Below, piece after piece: positions 8,205 through 18,906 of a stretch of DNA of 64,000 nucleotides. Position 1 is the first letter of the stretch, and each line of letters begins with the position of its first letter. This DNA is from Afipia sp. 1NLS2 (lineage in GTDB: Bacteria > Pseudomonadota > Alphaproteobacteria > Rhizobiales > Xanthobacteraceae): NCBI RefSeq assembly GCF_000178995.1, contig NZ_ADVZ01000003.1, positions 248,001-312,000 on the forward strand, in the 5' to 3' direction. The translations under genes were made by a program, and so were the position numbers. Below the pieces are notes generated by a model. It saw only the letters and a list, made by a program, of their open reading frames with translations. It was not told the DNA's origin and did not search any database.

Positions 8205-10372
8205 CAGTGGCCCATGCCGGGCATCACCTTGCCATTGTAGATGTCGGGATTGGGCTCACCCTCGACAATCAACTGTCCAACAAGGCCGCGCTCCATCCGT
8301 GCCAGCGCATGATCGACCACGGTGTAGTTGCCCGGCACGTCGAGCTTGAATTCGGTGATGGTGGCCCCGCCCGGCGCAACCGACACGGTCTGGACGTCAT
8401 GCAGCGGCGGGCTCGTCACCGTGCCGAGATTGTAGACTTTGTCGAAAATCTCACCGATGACGTGGAACGACGACGTGAAGTTCGGGCCGCCGACGCCGAA
8501 ATACATCCGCACCGTATCACCGACCTTGGCGTGCATCGGGTGCAGCTTCGAGATCGCGCCGACCGAACCGTTGAAGACGAAGTATTCGGGGCGTTCCGCA
8601 AGCAGTTTCTCGACGCTGAACTCCTGGCTGCCGTGCTGGCCATAAGGCGCCTCGGTGTAGATCTCGCCCTGCATCACGTAGAATTCGTGATCGACCTTCG
8701 GCAGTCCTTCCTCGGGCTCGACCAGGATCATGCCGTACATGCCGTTGGCGATGTGCTCGGCGACCATCGGCGTGGCGCAATGGTAGACGTAGAGGCCGGG
8801 CTTCAGCGCCTTGAACGTCATCGACTTCTCGTCGCCCGGATCGACCTGCAGCGCCGCCGCGCCGCCGCCCGGTCCTGTCGCGGCATGGAAATCGACCGAG
8901 TGGATCATGTTGCTGTCGGCGGAATTCTTCAGATGCACGTCGACGGTGTCGCCGACGCGCACGCGTACCATCGGCCCGGGCACCTTGCCGTTGAAGGTCC
9001 AGTAGCCGAAGGTGGTGCCTTCCGCGAGGCGGCCTTCCATTTCCACGGTGAACAGATCGACTCGCACCGTCTTCGGATCGCGCTTGCCAATGGGCGGCGG
9101 CATGTCGGCCGGATCGCGCGAGATGTCGGCTTCCACCGTCGTTTGCGGTGTGGCCGTATTCGTCACCAGGAACTGGCCTTCCATGCCCGCGAGGCGATGT
9201 CCCGGCACGTCGCAGTAATAGAGATAGTCACCGGCCTTGCCGGCGCGGAAGACGATGGTGGTGCTCGCGCCCTTGCCCAGCACGCGCGGCGAGCGCGCGT
9301 CCTGATCGGGGAAGACGATGTTGTGCTCGGCGCCTTCACCGTTGATGAGGGTGAGCTGCACGACCTGCCCCTCGACGGCGGTCAGAATCGGGTTGGCCTT
9401 GCCGTCGATGGTGCCGCCGACGCCGATGAATACCATCTTGCCGCCAGCGATGCCGGAGCGAAGCGTGTATTTTGCGTCAGACACATAGGTGTGCGCGGTG
9501 GCCGGAGCCTGTGCGGCGGGTTCGGGTGCGGGCGTGGCGGCAGATGGCGCCTTGGCGGCCTCGTTTGCACCACTCGCGGCAGGTGCGGCGTTCGCTTTCG
9601 CCAGGAAGGCGATCACGTCGGTGCGGTCGGCCTCTGTCTTCAGGCCGGGAAAGGGCATCTTGTTGCCAGGGACGACTTTCTGCGGGTCGGCGAGATAAGC
9701 GTCGAGCTTTTCGGGCGTCCAGGTGATTCCGCTCTGCTTCATCGCGGCGGAGAAGCTGTAGTTCGGCACATCGCCTGCCTTGCTTCCGACAATGCCGGCG
9801 AGAGTCGGGCCAAGACCGTTGCGGCCGGGCTGGGTTGAATGGCAGGCCTGACACTTCTTGTAGACCTCGCGGCCGTGAACCACGTCGCCTTCGACATTGG
9901 CCGCGCTTGCGGTTGGAGCGGCTGACGGCACCGGATTGGCCTGAGCGACCTTGGCGGGAGGCGTCGGTGCCGTCTTTGCCGGAGCTGTTTTCGCTGGAGT
10001 CATGGCCATGGCGTGATCATGAGCAGCAGGCGGATTGGCCGTCGCTGTGGTGGAAGCGGGGGCTTGCGCTGCTGGTGCGGCCTTAGGAGTCGCAGCGGTG
10101 TGGCTGTCCTCATGGCTGGCAGCCGGCTTGGCTACAGGTGCTGCAGCAGTTTTCGCAGGCGCGGCTTGTGGCGTGGCGGGCGTGTTCGCCGCCGGCTTGG
10201 CGGGTGCGTTATCCTGTGCTGCCGGAGATGAAGTGCTGGCCGCTACCTGCGTGGTCGCGGTGCTTGCGCGATTGTGAGAGATGCCGGCGATGGCCAGCAG
10301 TGCGAAAACAGCGATGACGCCAAGTGTGCCCGGGAGCCAGTTCTTCAGGTTCGAGTGCGTGAAGAATGCCAT
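8204..10372 (-). CDS. nirK: four-domain copper nitrite reductase (cytochrome c - cupredoxin - CuNiR fusion)
   Basis: Reduces nitrite to nitric oxide in the periplasm. Order in the 722-residue protein: uncleaved signal anchor (residues about 14-31); Ala/Pro/Thr-rich linker to about 160; class I cytochrome c with CQACH at 174-178 and axial Met239; second Ala/Pro linker; a cupredoxin with type 1 Cu ligands H350, C387, H392, M397; then the two CuNiR cupredoxin domains. The CuNiR part keeps type 1 ligands H491, C532, H540, M545, type 2 ligands H496, H531, H637, AspCAT D494 and HisCAT H611. The one-residue shorter C-to-H spacing (CATPMVAEH) resembles class II enzymes. A CuNiR with both extra domains was reported from Bradyrhizobium sp. 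ORS 375. No nirV or nnrR is adjacent. Confidence 0.95.
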   Translation of the reverse strand: MAFFTHSNLKNWLPGTLGVIAVFALLAIAGISHNRASTATTQVAASTSSPAAQDNAPAKPAANTPATPQAAPAKTAAAPVAKPAASHEDSHTAATPKAAPAAQAPASTTATANPPAAHDHAMAMTPAKTAPAKTAPTPPAKVAQANPVPSAAPTASAANVEGDVVHGREVYKKCQACHSTQPGRNGLGPTLAGIVGSKAGDVPNYSFSAAMKQSGITWTPEKLDAYLADPQKVVPGNKMPFPGLKTEADRTDVIAFLAKANAAPAASGANEAAKAPSAATPAPEPAAQAPATAHTYVSDAKYTLRSGIAGGKMVFIGVGGTIDGKANPILTAVEGQVVQLTLINGEGAEHNIVFPDQDARSPRVLGKGASTTIVFRAGKAGDYLYYCDVPGHRLAGMEGQFLVTNTATPQTTVEADISRDPADMPPPIGKRDPKTVRVDLFTVEMEGRLAEGTTFGYWTFNGKVPGPMVRVRVGDTVDVHLKNSADSNMIHSVDFHAATGPGGGAAALQVDPGDEKSMTFKALKPGLYVYHCATPMVAEHIANGMYGMILVEPEEGLPKVDHEFYVMQGEIYTEAPYGQHGSQEFSVEKLLAERPEYFVFNGSVGAISKLHPMHAKVGDTVRMYFGVGGPNFTSSFHVIGEIFDKVYNLGTVTSPPLHDVQTVSVAPGGATITEFKLDVPGNYTVVDHALARMERGLVGQLIVEGEPNPDIYNGKVMPGMGH

Positions 10373-10475
10373 CGGGACTGCCTTTCTCTGGGTCGAGCGA
10401 AATCAGGCTCGCGGGCAGAGACTATCGGCAGATCGGGCTCGTGAATAGACATTCTCTTTCCGCGCTGCCGCAAGC

Positions 10476-10505
10476 AATGCGATATCCCGTTCGCGATATC
10501 GCATT
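10476..10505. promoter_or_regulatory. perfect inverted repeat upstream of nirK
   Basis: AATGCGATATC (10476-10486) and GATATCGCATT (10495-10505) form 11-bp perfect arms around an 8-base spacer, about 105 bases upstream of the nirK ATG. The right arm region also contains the self-palindrome GCGATATCGC. No T tract follows on the minus strand, so it is not an obvious xseA terminator. It is a candidate operator for nirK; I see no FNR/NnrR-type TTG-N8-CAA box nearby. Confidence 0.6.
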
Positions 10506-10546
10506 TGCCTAAGATTGTCATCGCAGTGTCAACACTTGGAGCACGA

Positions 10547-11989
10547 TCAGAAAAGATCGCCCTGAACCTTTTTGTGCTCCGGCACGTCGGCAGTCTTAGC
10601 GGGCTTTGCCACCTTCTTAGCGGATGGCGGTGTGCCATGAGCGGTTGCCGCGATGCGGCCGTCGGCGAATTCAATGCTGATATGCTCGCCCGCGCCGACC
10701 TGTGCCGCGTGATGCAATGGCAGGCCGGTTTCGTCGCGCACCAGCGCGAAGCCGCGCGACAGCACGCCCTTATAGGACAGAGCCGCCAGCATCTGGGCGC
10801 TGTGCTGGATACGGGTACGTCGCAAGGCGATGAATTGTTGCGAGCATCGCCGCGCGCTTTCGGAGAGGCGGTTGACCTGATCCCTCGCGCGCGCGATCTG
10901 GCCGCGCAATGTGGTCACGGTGAGGCGGCCCGCGATCATCGACAGCCGCCGGTCATAAACATGGGTGTTCGCGCGCAGCGCGCGCGGCAATTGCGCCGAG
11001 GCCCGGTCGAACCGCTGGCGCGGGATCGCAAGCAGATCGGTGAGCTTCGGCAGGCCGCGCGCGGCGCTGCGCAGCTCGGAGCGCCGGTGTTCCTGGCCGC
11101 GCTGCCAGCAGGCGAAGGAGCGGCGCGCCAGAGATGAAATCTCGATGGCGAGATCGGCGCGGACCGGCACCGCCATTTCGGCGGCGGCGGTGGGCGTCGG
11201 CGCGCGCTTGTCGGCGGCGAAATCGATCAGCGTGATATCGGTCTCGTGGCCGACGGCGGAGATCAGCGGGATCATGCTGGCCGCCGCCGCTCGCACCACG
11301 ATCTCCTCGTTGAACGACCACAGGTCTTCCAGCGAGCCGCCGCCGCGCGCCACAATCAAAAGATCGGGGCGCGGAATGGGCCCGCCTTCCTCCAGTGCGT
11401 TGAATCCCTCGATGGCGGCGGCGACCTGTTCGGCCGAGCCTTCGCCCTGCACCCGCACCGGCCACACCAGCACGCGGCGCGGAAACCTGTCTTCGAGGCG
11501 GTGCAGGATGTCACGGATCACCGCGCCGGTGGGCGAGGTGATGACGCCGATCACCTCCGGCAGCCAGGGCAGCAACTGCTTGCGCGACTCGTCGAACAGG
11601 CCTTCGGCGGCGAGTTTTTTCTTGCGCTCCTCCATCAAGGCCATCAGCGCGCCGATGCCGGCCGGCTCGATGGCCTCGATGACGATCTGGTACTTCGAGG
11701 AGCCGGGGTAGGTGGTGAGCTTGCCGGTGGCGATGACCTCGAGGCCCTCCTGCGGCTTGACCCGCATCCGCCCATGTACGCCCTTCCAGATTACGGCCTC
11801 GATCTTGGCGCTCTCGTCCTTGAGGGCGAAATAGCAATGGCCCGAGGCATGGGGCCCGCGAAACCCCGAAATCTCGCCGCGCACGCGGACATGCCCGTAG
11901 GTGTCCTCGACGGTGCGTTTCAGCGCCGAAGACAGCTCGGAAACGGTGAATTCCGTGGCATTGGATAACGTCTCGGCAGCTTTGCTCAT
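10547..11989 (-). CDS. xseA: exodeoxyribonuclease VII large subunit
   Basis: Catalytic subunit of ExoVII, which degrades single-stranded DNA from both ends. The 480-residue product shows an N-terminal OB-fold ([22 protein letters not shown] near residues 13-45) and the catalytic core with [17 protein letters not shown] and SAVGHETD near residues 200-245, then a long helical segment. The frame runs on upstream to 13033, but that part lies antisense to purD and has no family similarity, so I place the start at ATG 11989. A Lys/Pro-rich C-terminus ends in GDLF. The small subunit xseB is not in this window. Divergent from purD. Confidence 0.95.
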   Translation of the reverse strand: MSKAAETLSNATEFTVSELSSALKRTVEDTYGHVRVRGEISGFRGPHASGHCYFALKDESAKIEAVIWKGVHGRMRVKPQEGLEVIATGKLTTYPGSSKYQIVIEAIEPAGIGALMALMEERKKKLAAEGLFDESRKQLLPWLPEVIGVITSPTGAVIRDILHRLEDRFPRRVLVWPVRVQGEGSAEQVAAAIEGFNALEEGGPIPRPDLLIVARGGGSLEDLWSFNEEIVVRAAAASMIPLISAVGHETDITLIDFAADKRAPTPTAAAEMAVPVRADLAIEISSLARRSFACWQRGQEHRRSELRSAARGLPKLTDLLAIPRQRFDRASAQLPRALRANTHVYDRRLSMIAGRLTVTTLRGQIARARDQVNRLSESARRCSQQFIALRRTRIQHSAQMLAALSYKGVLSRGFALVRDETGLPLHHAAQVGAGEHISIEFADGRIAATAHGTPPSAKKVAKPAKTADVPEHKKVQGDLF

Positions 11990-12070
11990 CGGTAATCGAA
12001 TCTGGTCTTGTGAGGAAATCCCATGATAGTCTGTTTTCTCACACGATAAACTGCGGTTCGACCTTCTCCC

Positions 12071-13335
<1,265 letters not shown>

Positions 13336-13336
<1 letters not shown>

Positions 13337-13782
13337 TGCCGTTACGTAAAGCGAGACGCGATGAGGTCCCGCGGATTCTCCAGTTGCTGCTGGACGATGA
13401 TCTGGCGCACGAGCGCGAGGACACGTCGAAGGGGCTCGCGCCCTACGAGGCGGCATTCGATGCGATCGCGAAGGACGCCAACAACGTGCTCTACGTCTGG
13501 GATGAAAACGGCTTCGCGGTCGGGTGTGTGCAACTCACCTTCCTGCCCGGCCTGTCGTATCAAGGCGCGTGGATCGCACAGGCCGAGGGCGTGCGTGTCG
13601 ATCGCGCGCTGCGCGGCCAGCGCATCGGCGAGAAGATGATGCAGGCGATCATGGGCATCGCGCGTGAGCGCGGTTGCCGTTCCCTGCAGCTCAAGAGCGA
13701 CAAGCGCCGCACCGCTGCGCATCGCTTCTACGAGCGAATCGGCCTGCGGATGTCGCATGAAGCGATGACGGTGGATCTGTGA
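13336..13782 (+). CDS. GNAT family N-acetyltransferase
   Basis: A 148-residue GNAT-fold protein. The acetyl-CoA binding motif A is visible as VRVDRALRGQRIGEKMM near residue 92 (pattern R-x-x-G-x-G/A), followed by LQLKSDKRRTAAHRFYERIGL, the usual C-terminal motif B. Substrate unknown. Its ATG overlaps the purD stop, so the two are probably co-translated. It is convergent with tadA, 12 bases away. Confidence 0.85.
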
Positions 13783-13794
13783 GGAGAGCGGTGC

Positions 13795-14241
13795 TCAGCG
13801 CCGCGCCTTGAAGAAATCCCGCAGCAGCGCCGCCGCCTGTTCTTCTCCGACCGCTGGATAGACATCCGGCACGTGATGGCACGTCGGCGAGCCGAAGAAC
13901 CGCACGCCGCTGTCGATCGCGCCGCCTTTCGGATCGAGCGCACCGTAATAGAGTCGCCGGATTCGGGCATGCGAGATCGCGCCCGCGCACATCGTGCAGG
14001 GCTCCAGCGTCACGTAGAGATCGCAATCGGTCAGCCTCTCGCGGCCGAGCTTTCGCGCGGCCTCGCGCAGCGCGACCATTTCGGCATGGGCGGTCGGATC
14101 GCGGTCGGCGAGGGTGCGGTTGCCTGCCTGTGCGATCACGGCCCCGTCATGGACCACGACGCAGCCGATCGGCACTTCGCCGCCCGAGGCCGCGATTTCG
14201 GCCTGTTTCAGGGCCAAATCCATGAAACTTTGTGCCGTCAT
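13795..14241 (-). CDS. tadA: tRNA(adenine34) deaminase
   Basis: Converts A34 to inosine in the anticodon of tRNA-Arg(ACG). The 148-residue protein contains the zinc site TAHAEM near residue 52 (catalytic Glu) and PCTMCAGA near residue 82, with the C-terminal FFxxxR extension typical of TadA rather than free-nucleoside deaminases. ATG start at 14241; a 139-base gap separates it from the divergent rluB. Confidence 0.93.
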   Translation of the reverse strand: MTAQSFMDLALKQAEIAASGGEVPIGCVVVHDGAVIAQAGNRTLADRDPTAHAEMVALREAARKLGRERLTDCDLYVTLEPCTMCAGAISHARIRRLYYGALDPKGGAIDSGVRFFGSPTCHHVPDVYPAVGEEQAAALLRDFFKARR

Positions 14242-14380
14242 CCCTCGTTTCCTGCGTCGAAGTCTGTTATGAGAGCGCCTTCAATCCACCGGTTTTGGCG
14301 ACAGGCGGCCCTGATGAGGGGAACGCGGCCGTTCGGACCCGGCTTTCTGCACCCAGCGCACTCCTCGAACGAGACCTTTC

Positions 14381-16468
14381 ATGCCCCGCGACGACGATAA
14401 AAACAACAGAAGCGGGCCCGGCTCGCGCCGTCCGCCGGGCCGCGGCCGCGACGGGGAGAGCAAGGGCAGGGGTCGCTTTGGCGACGAGCGCCCTGCGCGT
14501 TCATCCGCGCCTCGCGGCGACCGCAAGTTCGGTGAGAAGAAGTTCGGCGACAAAAAGCCTGCCGGACGCAGCTTTGGTGAGAAGCGGCCTTATGCGGCCA
14601 AAGGCGAGGGCTTCCGCAAGGATGGTGATCGTCCACGTCCGCGTTTTGATCGGGATGATCGGCCAGCGCGTGGCGACCGGAGCGAAGGCCGCTCGTTCAA
14701 GCCGCGCGAGGATCGCGGTGACCGTCCGGCTCGTGGCCCGCGCAAGGAGTTTGGCCCGGGCAAGGAATTTGGCGCAGGCAATCGCGGCGAAGGGCGTTCG
14801 TTCAAGCCCCGTGAAGACCGCGCGCCGCGTGGCGAGCGCAGCGATGCGCGCCCCAGCCGCGGATACGGCGACAAGAAGTTCGGTGACAAGAAGTTTGGCG
14901 AGAAGCGGCCCTATACGCCGCGCGGCGAAGGTTTTCGCAAGGATGGCCCGCGTGGTGAATCGCGCCCGGCGCGGTTCAATCGCGATGATCGCCCGCAGCG
15001 CGACGAGCGCCCGCGTTTCAACCGCGACGACAGGCCGAGGGGCGAGGAACGCCCGCGTTTCAATCGGGATGACCGAGGGTCATCTCGCGGCCCGCGTAAG
15101 GACTTCAATCGTGGCGAGGATCGCGGCAACGACAAGCCGTGGGAAAAGCGCGCACCGCGCCGCGACGACCGCGGGGCAAGCGATCGCCCGCGTTTTTCGC
15201 GGCCGCGTGAGGATCGCCCGGAAGGCGGCGAGCGCTTTGAGCGCAAGCGGGAAGGTTTCAGCCGTCCGCGTTTTGAGCGAGACGGTGACGACCGCGCCCC
15301 GCGCCGCAACGCCTGGCAGGAGCATCCGCGCAACGAAGGTGGCGAGCGTCCGCGCCGCGACGGCGAGGATGATTCGAAGATTTTCGCCAAGCGTCCGGCT
15401 TTCGGCGGGCGTGGCGCCTATCGTGAGCGGCCAGCGGATTCCGACAAGCGTGCGCCGCGTGCCGCGCCGAAGAAGGACAAGACCGGCGAGCGGATCGCCA
15501 AGGCCGTCGCGCGTGCGGGTCTGTGCTCGCGGCGCGATGCGGAGGAATGGATCACGCAAGGCCGTGTCGCCGTTAATGGCCGCGTCATCAATTCGCCCGC
15601 GCTCGATGTGACGGTGCGCGATGTCATCACCATCGACGGCAAGCCGTTGCCGGAGCGCGAACGCACGCGGCTGTTTCTCTATCACAAGCCGCGCGGGCTG
15701 ATGACGACGCATGACGATCCGGAAGGCCGCCCGACGGTGTTCGATCATTTGCCCGAAGGCCTGCCGCGCCTGATCTCGATCGGCCGTCTCGATTTCAATA
15801 CCGAAGGCCTGCTGCTGCTGACCAACGATGGCGGTCTGTCGCGTGCGCTCGAGCACCCCGACACCGGCTGGCTGCGGCGCTACCGCGTCCGCGCCCATGG
15901 CGAGGTGACGCAGGCGCAGCTTGATGAACTGAAGAACGGCGTCGAGGTCGATGGCATCAAATACGGTTCGATCGATGCGACGCTGGAGCGCGACCAGGGC
16001 GCGAATGTCTGGGTGACGTTCGCGATCCGCGAGGGCAAGAACCGCGAAGTGCGCAATGTGATGGCGCATCTCGGCCTCGAGGTAAACCGCCTGATCCGCG
16101 TGTCCTATGGCCCGTTCCAGCTCGGCGAAATTCCGGAAGGGCAGGTCGAGGAGATCAAGAGCCGGGTGCTGCGCGAGCAGCTCGGCGAGAAGATCGCCAC
16201 GATGTCCGGCGCGCAGTTCGACAAGCCTGTGCGCGAAGACGAAGGTCCGAAGGTGGGCCGCGACGGTACGCCGTTGCGCAGCAAGGCCGACAACAAGAAG
16301 ATCAAGCGCTCCAAGATCGAGGACCGCAAGGGTCGCACTGTTGTGGTTCAGCGCAGTGGCAGCGACGAGAAGCGCGCGCGCAACGAGGCCGAGGCCAACG
16401 GTTATGGGCCGCCGCGCAAGCCGAAGCGCGGTTATCACGGCAAGCGCGATCTGACGCCGAAGGACTAA
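14381..16468 (+). CDS. rluB: 23S rRNA pseudouridine synthase (RluB/RsuA family) with long RGG/RDDR-rich N-terminus
   Basis: Isomerises uridine in rRNA (RluB acts at U2605 in E. coli). Residues 1 to about 365 are a low-complexity Arg/Gly/Asp/Lys tract with repeated units: FNRDDR occurs three times in a row near 14980-15070, SFKPREDR twice, and a KKFGDKK-EKRPY-GEGFRKDG block twice (about 14530-14630 and 14870-14945). An S4 RNA-binding domain follows (RAGLCSRRDAEEW near 380), then the catalytic core with GRLDFNTEGLLLLTNDG near residue 470, catalytic Asp included. The C-terminal tail is Lys/Arg-rich. Family members without the N-terminal tract are about 250-300 residues. Confidence 0.92.
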   Translation: MPRDDDKNNRSGPGSRRPPGRGRDGESKGRGRFGDERPARSSAPRGDRKFGEKKFGDKKPAGRSFGEKRPYAAKGEGFRKDGDRPRPRFDRDDRPARGDRSEGRSFKPREDRGDRPARGPRKEFGPGKEFGAGNRGEGRSFKPREDRAPRGERSDARPSRGYGDKKFGDKKFGEKRPYTPRGEGFRKDGPRGESRPARFNRDDRPQRDERPRFNRDDRPRGEERPRFNRDDRGSSRGPRKDFNRGEDRGNDKPWEKRAPRRDDRGASDRPRFSRPREDRPEGGERFERKREGFSRPRFERDGDDRAPRRNAWQEHPRNEGGERPRRDGEDDSKIFAKRPAFGGRGAYRERPADSDKRAPRAAPKKDKTGERIAKAVARAGLCSRRDAEEWITQGRVAVNGRVINSPALDVTVRDVITIDGKPLPERERTRLFLYHKPRGLMTTHDDPEGRPTVFDHLPEGLPRLISIGRLDFNTEGLLLLTNDGGLSRALEHPDTGWLRRYRVRAHGEVTQAQLDELKNGVEVDGIKYGSIDATLERDQGANVWVTFAIREGKNREVRNVMAHLGLEVNRLIRVSYGPFQLGEIPEGQVEEIKSRVLREQLGEKIATMSGAQFDKPVREDEGPKVGRDGTPLRSKADNKKIKRSKIEDRKGRTVVVQRSGSDEKRARNEAEANGYGPPRKPKRGYHGKRDLTPKD

Positions 16469-16470
16469 GG

Positions 16471-17028
16471 ATGCGCGTCGTCGGCGGGCGGCTGCGGGGC
16501 CGTAATATCGCTTCTCCTGCGTCGAAGGACATCCGGCCGACGCAGGACCGCCTGCGCGAGTCGATATTCAACATCCTGATGCACGCCTACGAGAATCCCG
16601 CGGTCGATGCACGGGTGCTCGATCTGTTCGCCGGCACCGGCGCGCTCGGCATTGAGGCGGTGTCACGCGGCGCGACCTTCACGCTGTTCATCGACAATGG
16701 CGCGGAGGCGCGCGCGCTGTTGCGCAACAATGTCGAGGCGCTGGGCCTGGGCGGCGTCACGAAAGTGTATCGTCGTGATGCCACGCAACTGGGACCGGCG
16801 CACCCGATGGAGCCGTTCACGCTTGCGTTCCTCGATCCGCCGTATGGCAAGGGTCTTGCGGAGAAAGCGCTTGCCTCGCTGCGCGACGGCCAATGGCTTG
16901 TGCCGGGCGCGCTGGTCGTAGTCGAAGAGGCTGTGTCAGCCGCGCTCAAGGCGCCGGAAGGTTTCGAAGAGCTCGAACGTCGTGTCTATGACGATACCGA
17001 GTTCGTGTTTCTAAGGGCGGTTGGTTAG
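16471..17028 (+). CDS. rsmD: 16S rRNA (guanine966-N2)-methyltransferase
   Basis: Methylates G966 of 16S rRNA with S-adenosylmethionine. The 185-residue product opens with MRVVGGRLRGR, has the SAM motif I VLDLFAGTGALGIEA near residue 50 and the catalytic LDPPYGKG near residue 120. It starts two bases after the rluB stop, so the two rRNA modification genes form an operon. Convergent with mutL. Confidence 0.95.
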   Translation: MRVVGGRLRGRNIASPASKDIRPTQDRLRESIFNILMHAYENPAVDARVLDLFAGTGALGIEAVSRGATFTLFIDNGAEARALLRNNVEALGLGGVTKVYRRDATQLGPAHPMEPFTLAFLDPPYGKGLAEKALASLRDGQWLVPGALVVVEEAVSAALKAPEGFEELERRVYDDTEFVFLRAVG

Positions 17029-17031
17029 GTC

Positions 17032-18828
17032 TCAGCGGCGCCCGAACAGCTTCTCGATGTCGGCGAGCTTCAATTCCACATAGGTCGGGCGGCCGTGGTT
17101 GCACTGGCCCGAATTCGGCGTCGCTTCCATCTCGCGCAACAGGGCGTTCATTTCCTCGACCTTGAGAATGCGGCCCGACCGCACCGAACCATGGCACGCC
17201 ATGGTCGCGGCGACATGCATCAGTCGTCTTTCAAGCGGAAGCGCCTCGTCCCATTCCGCCATGTGCTCGGCCAAGTCGCGCAACAACGAAGCGGCGTTGG
17301 TCTTGCCCAGGAGCGAGGGCGTCTCGCGTACCGCAACCGCGCCGGGTCCGAAGGATTCGATGGCGAGGCCGTATTTCTCCAGTTCGCCGGTGCGCGCGAG
17401 CAGCTTCTCGACCACGGCTTCGTCCATCTCGACGATTTCCGGGATCAGCAGCATCTGCCGCTGCACGCCATTCTTCTCCAGCGAGGCCTTGAGCCGTTCG
17501 TAGACGATGCGTTCGTGCGCAGCGTGCTGATCGACCAGAATGAGGCCGTCATTGGTCTGCGCCACGATGTAGTTCTCGTGAAGTTGCGTCCGCGCGGCAC
17601 CGAGCGGCTGGTTGACAGCCTCAGACAACGGCGCGTCGTGGCCACGCGCATCCGCGCTCGGTGTGTAGGCATCGAAGGCAGCCTGCGGCGCCTCGGCGAA
17701 CGCCATCGCGGATGCGCGGGGCGCAAAAGGTGCGGCGGGCGAGGATCGCCAGTCATAACCACTGCGTGGCAAGTCCTCTCGGTGGAAGGCTGTGGTGATC
17801 GCTGCACCATTGGTGTTGGCGGCGGTGCGGCGGCCTTCGCGCGCGAGGCCTTCCTTCAGCGCGTGCACGATCAGCGCGCGCACGAGCCCTGCGTTGCGGA
17901 AACGCACCTCGGTCTTGGCGGGATGGACGTTGGCATCGACCTCCTGCGGATCGAGCGTGACGAACAGCGCCACAATGGGGTGGCGGTCGCGCGGCAGATA
18001 GTCTGCATAAGCGGCACGTACCGCGCCAAGAATGAGCTTGTCGCGCACCGGGCGGCCGTTGACGAACAGATATTGCCCGAGTGCGTTGGCGCGGGTCAGC
18101 GAGGGGGCTGCGGCGAAGCCTTCGACGGAAACGCCCTCGCGCTCCGCACTCACTTCGATAGCGTGGGTGCGGAAATCGCTGCCGAGGATATCGCCGAGCC
18201 GCGTCAGACGCCCCGCAGCACCTGGCAGCGCGGCCGCCCATGTGACGGGCGCGCGTTCCTCGCCCGCGAGCGTGAAGGCAATGTCAGGTCGCGCCATCGC
18301 GAGACGCCGCACCACTTCGCGGATCGCTTCGGCCTCGGTGCGGTCCGTCTTCAGAAACTTCAGCCGCGCGGGCGTAGCATAAAACAGGTCGTTGACCTCG
18401 ACGCGGGTGCCGTGCGCGAGCGCGGCAGGCGCGATGCCGGATTTCGTGCCTGCGTCGACTTGGAGGGCCCATGCGTGCGGTTCATTGGCGTGGCGCGTGG
18501 TGATCGCGAGCTTTGCGACTGAACCGATCGAGGGCAGCGCCTCGCCGCGAAAGCCGAGCGTGCGAATCCGCAGCAGGTCCTCGTCGTCGAGCTTCGAGGT
18601 GGCATGGCGTTCGACGGCGAGCGCGAGGTCGCCGCGCGTCATGCCGCTGCCGTCATCGGTGATGGCGATGCGCCGCCGTCCGCCGCCCTCGGTGAAAATG
18701 TCGATACGCGTGCCGCCAGCATCGATGGCGTTCTCGACAAGCTCCTTCACCGCGCTTGCGGGCCGTTCCACCACTTCGCCGGCGGCGATGCGGTTGACGA
18801 TTTGTTCGGGCAATTGACGGACGGGCAT
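17032..18828 (-). CDS. mutL: DNA mismatch repair endonuclease
   Basis: MutL links MutS mismatch recognition to strand incision. The 598-residue product has the GHKL ATPase N-terminus (IAAGEVVERPASAVKEL, NAIDAG, DDGSGM, RTLGFRGEAL) and a C-terminal dimerisation domain with DQHAAHERIVYE, the DQHA(x)2E(x)4E metal-binding nuclease motif. It should therefore be a nicking MutL, as expected in a bacterium using methylation-independent strand discrimination. Convergent with rsmD, with only three bases between stops. Confidence 0.97.
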   Translation of the reverse strand: MPVRQLPEQIVNRIAAGEVVERPASAVKELVENAIDAGGTRIDIFTEGGGRRRIAITDDGSGMTRGDLALAVERHATSKLDDEDLLRIRTLGFRGEALPSIGSVAKLAITTRHANEPHAWALQVDAGTKSGIAPAALAHGTRVEVNDLFYATPARLKFLKTDRTEAEAIREVVRRLAMARPDIAFTLAGEERAPVTWAAALPGAAGRLTRLGDILGSDFRTHAIEVSAEREGVSVEGFAAAPSLTRANALGQYLFVNGRPVRDKLILGAVRAAYADYLPRDRHPIVALFVTLDPQEVDANVHPAKTEVRFRNAGLVRALIVHALKEGLAREGRRTAANTNGAAITTAFHREDLPRSGYDWRSSPAAPFAPRASAMAFAEAPQAAFDAYTPSADARGHDAPLSEAVNQPLGAARTQLHENYIVAQTNDGLILVDQHAAHERIVYERLKASLEKNGVQRQMLLIPEIVEMDEAVVEKLLARTGELEKYGLAIESFGPGAVAVRETPSLLGKTNAASLLRDLAEHMAEWDEALPLERRLMHVAATMACHGSVRSGRILKVEEMNALLREMEATPNSGQCNHGRPTYVELKLADIEKLFGRR

Positions 18829-18906
18829 GATGCGGATTTTACGGAGATTTCAGCCAAATAGGGAGGCTGCCTTTGCGCTTGCGCACAGGGTTGGGTGTCG
18901 ATTCGC

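Noticed and set aside
8036-9838. 600-codon open frame on the plus strand antisense to nirK
   Set aside because: It is Arg/His/Asp-rich shadow coding that mirrors the GC-rich third positions of nirK; no family features, and the nirK frame has all its catalytic residues.
14232-15611. 459-codon frame overlapping rluB
   Set aside because: Arg/Ala/Ser-rich shadow of the repetitive rluB region in another frame.
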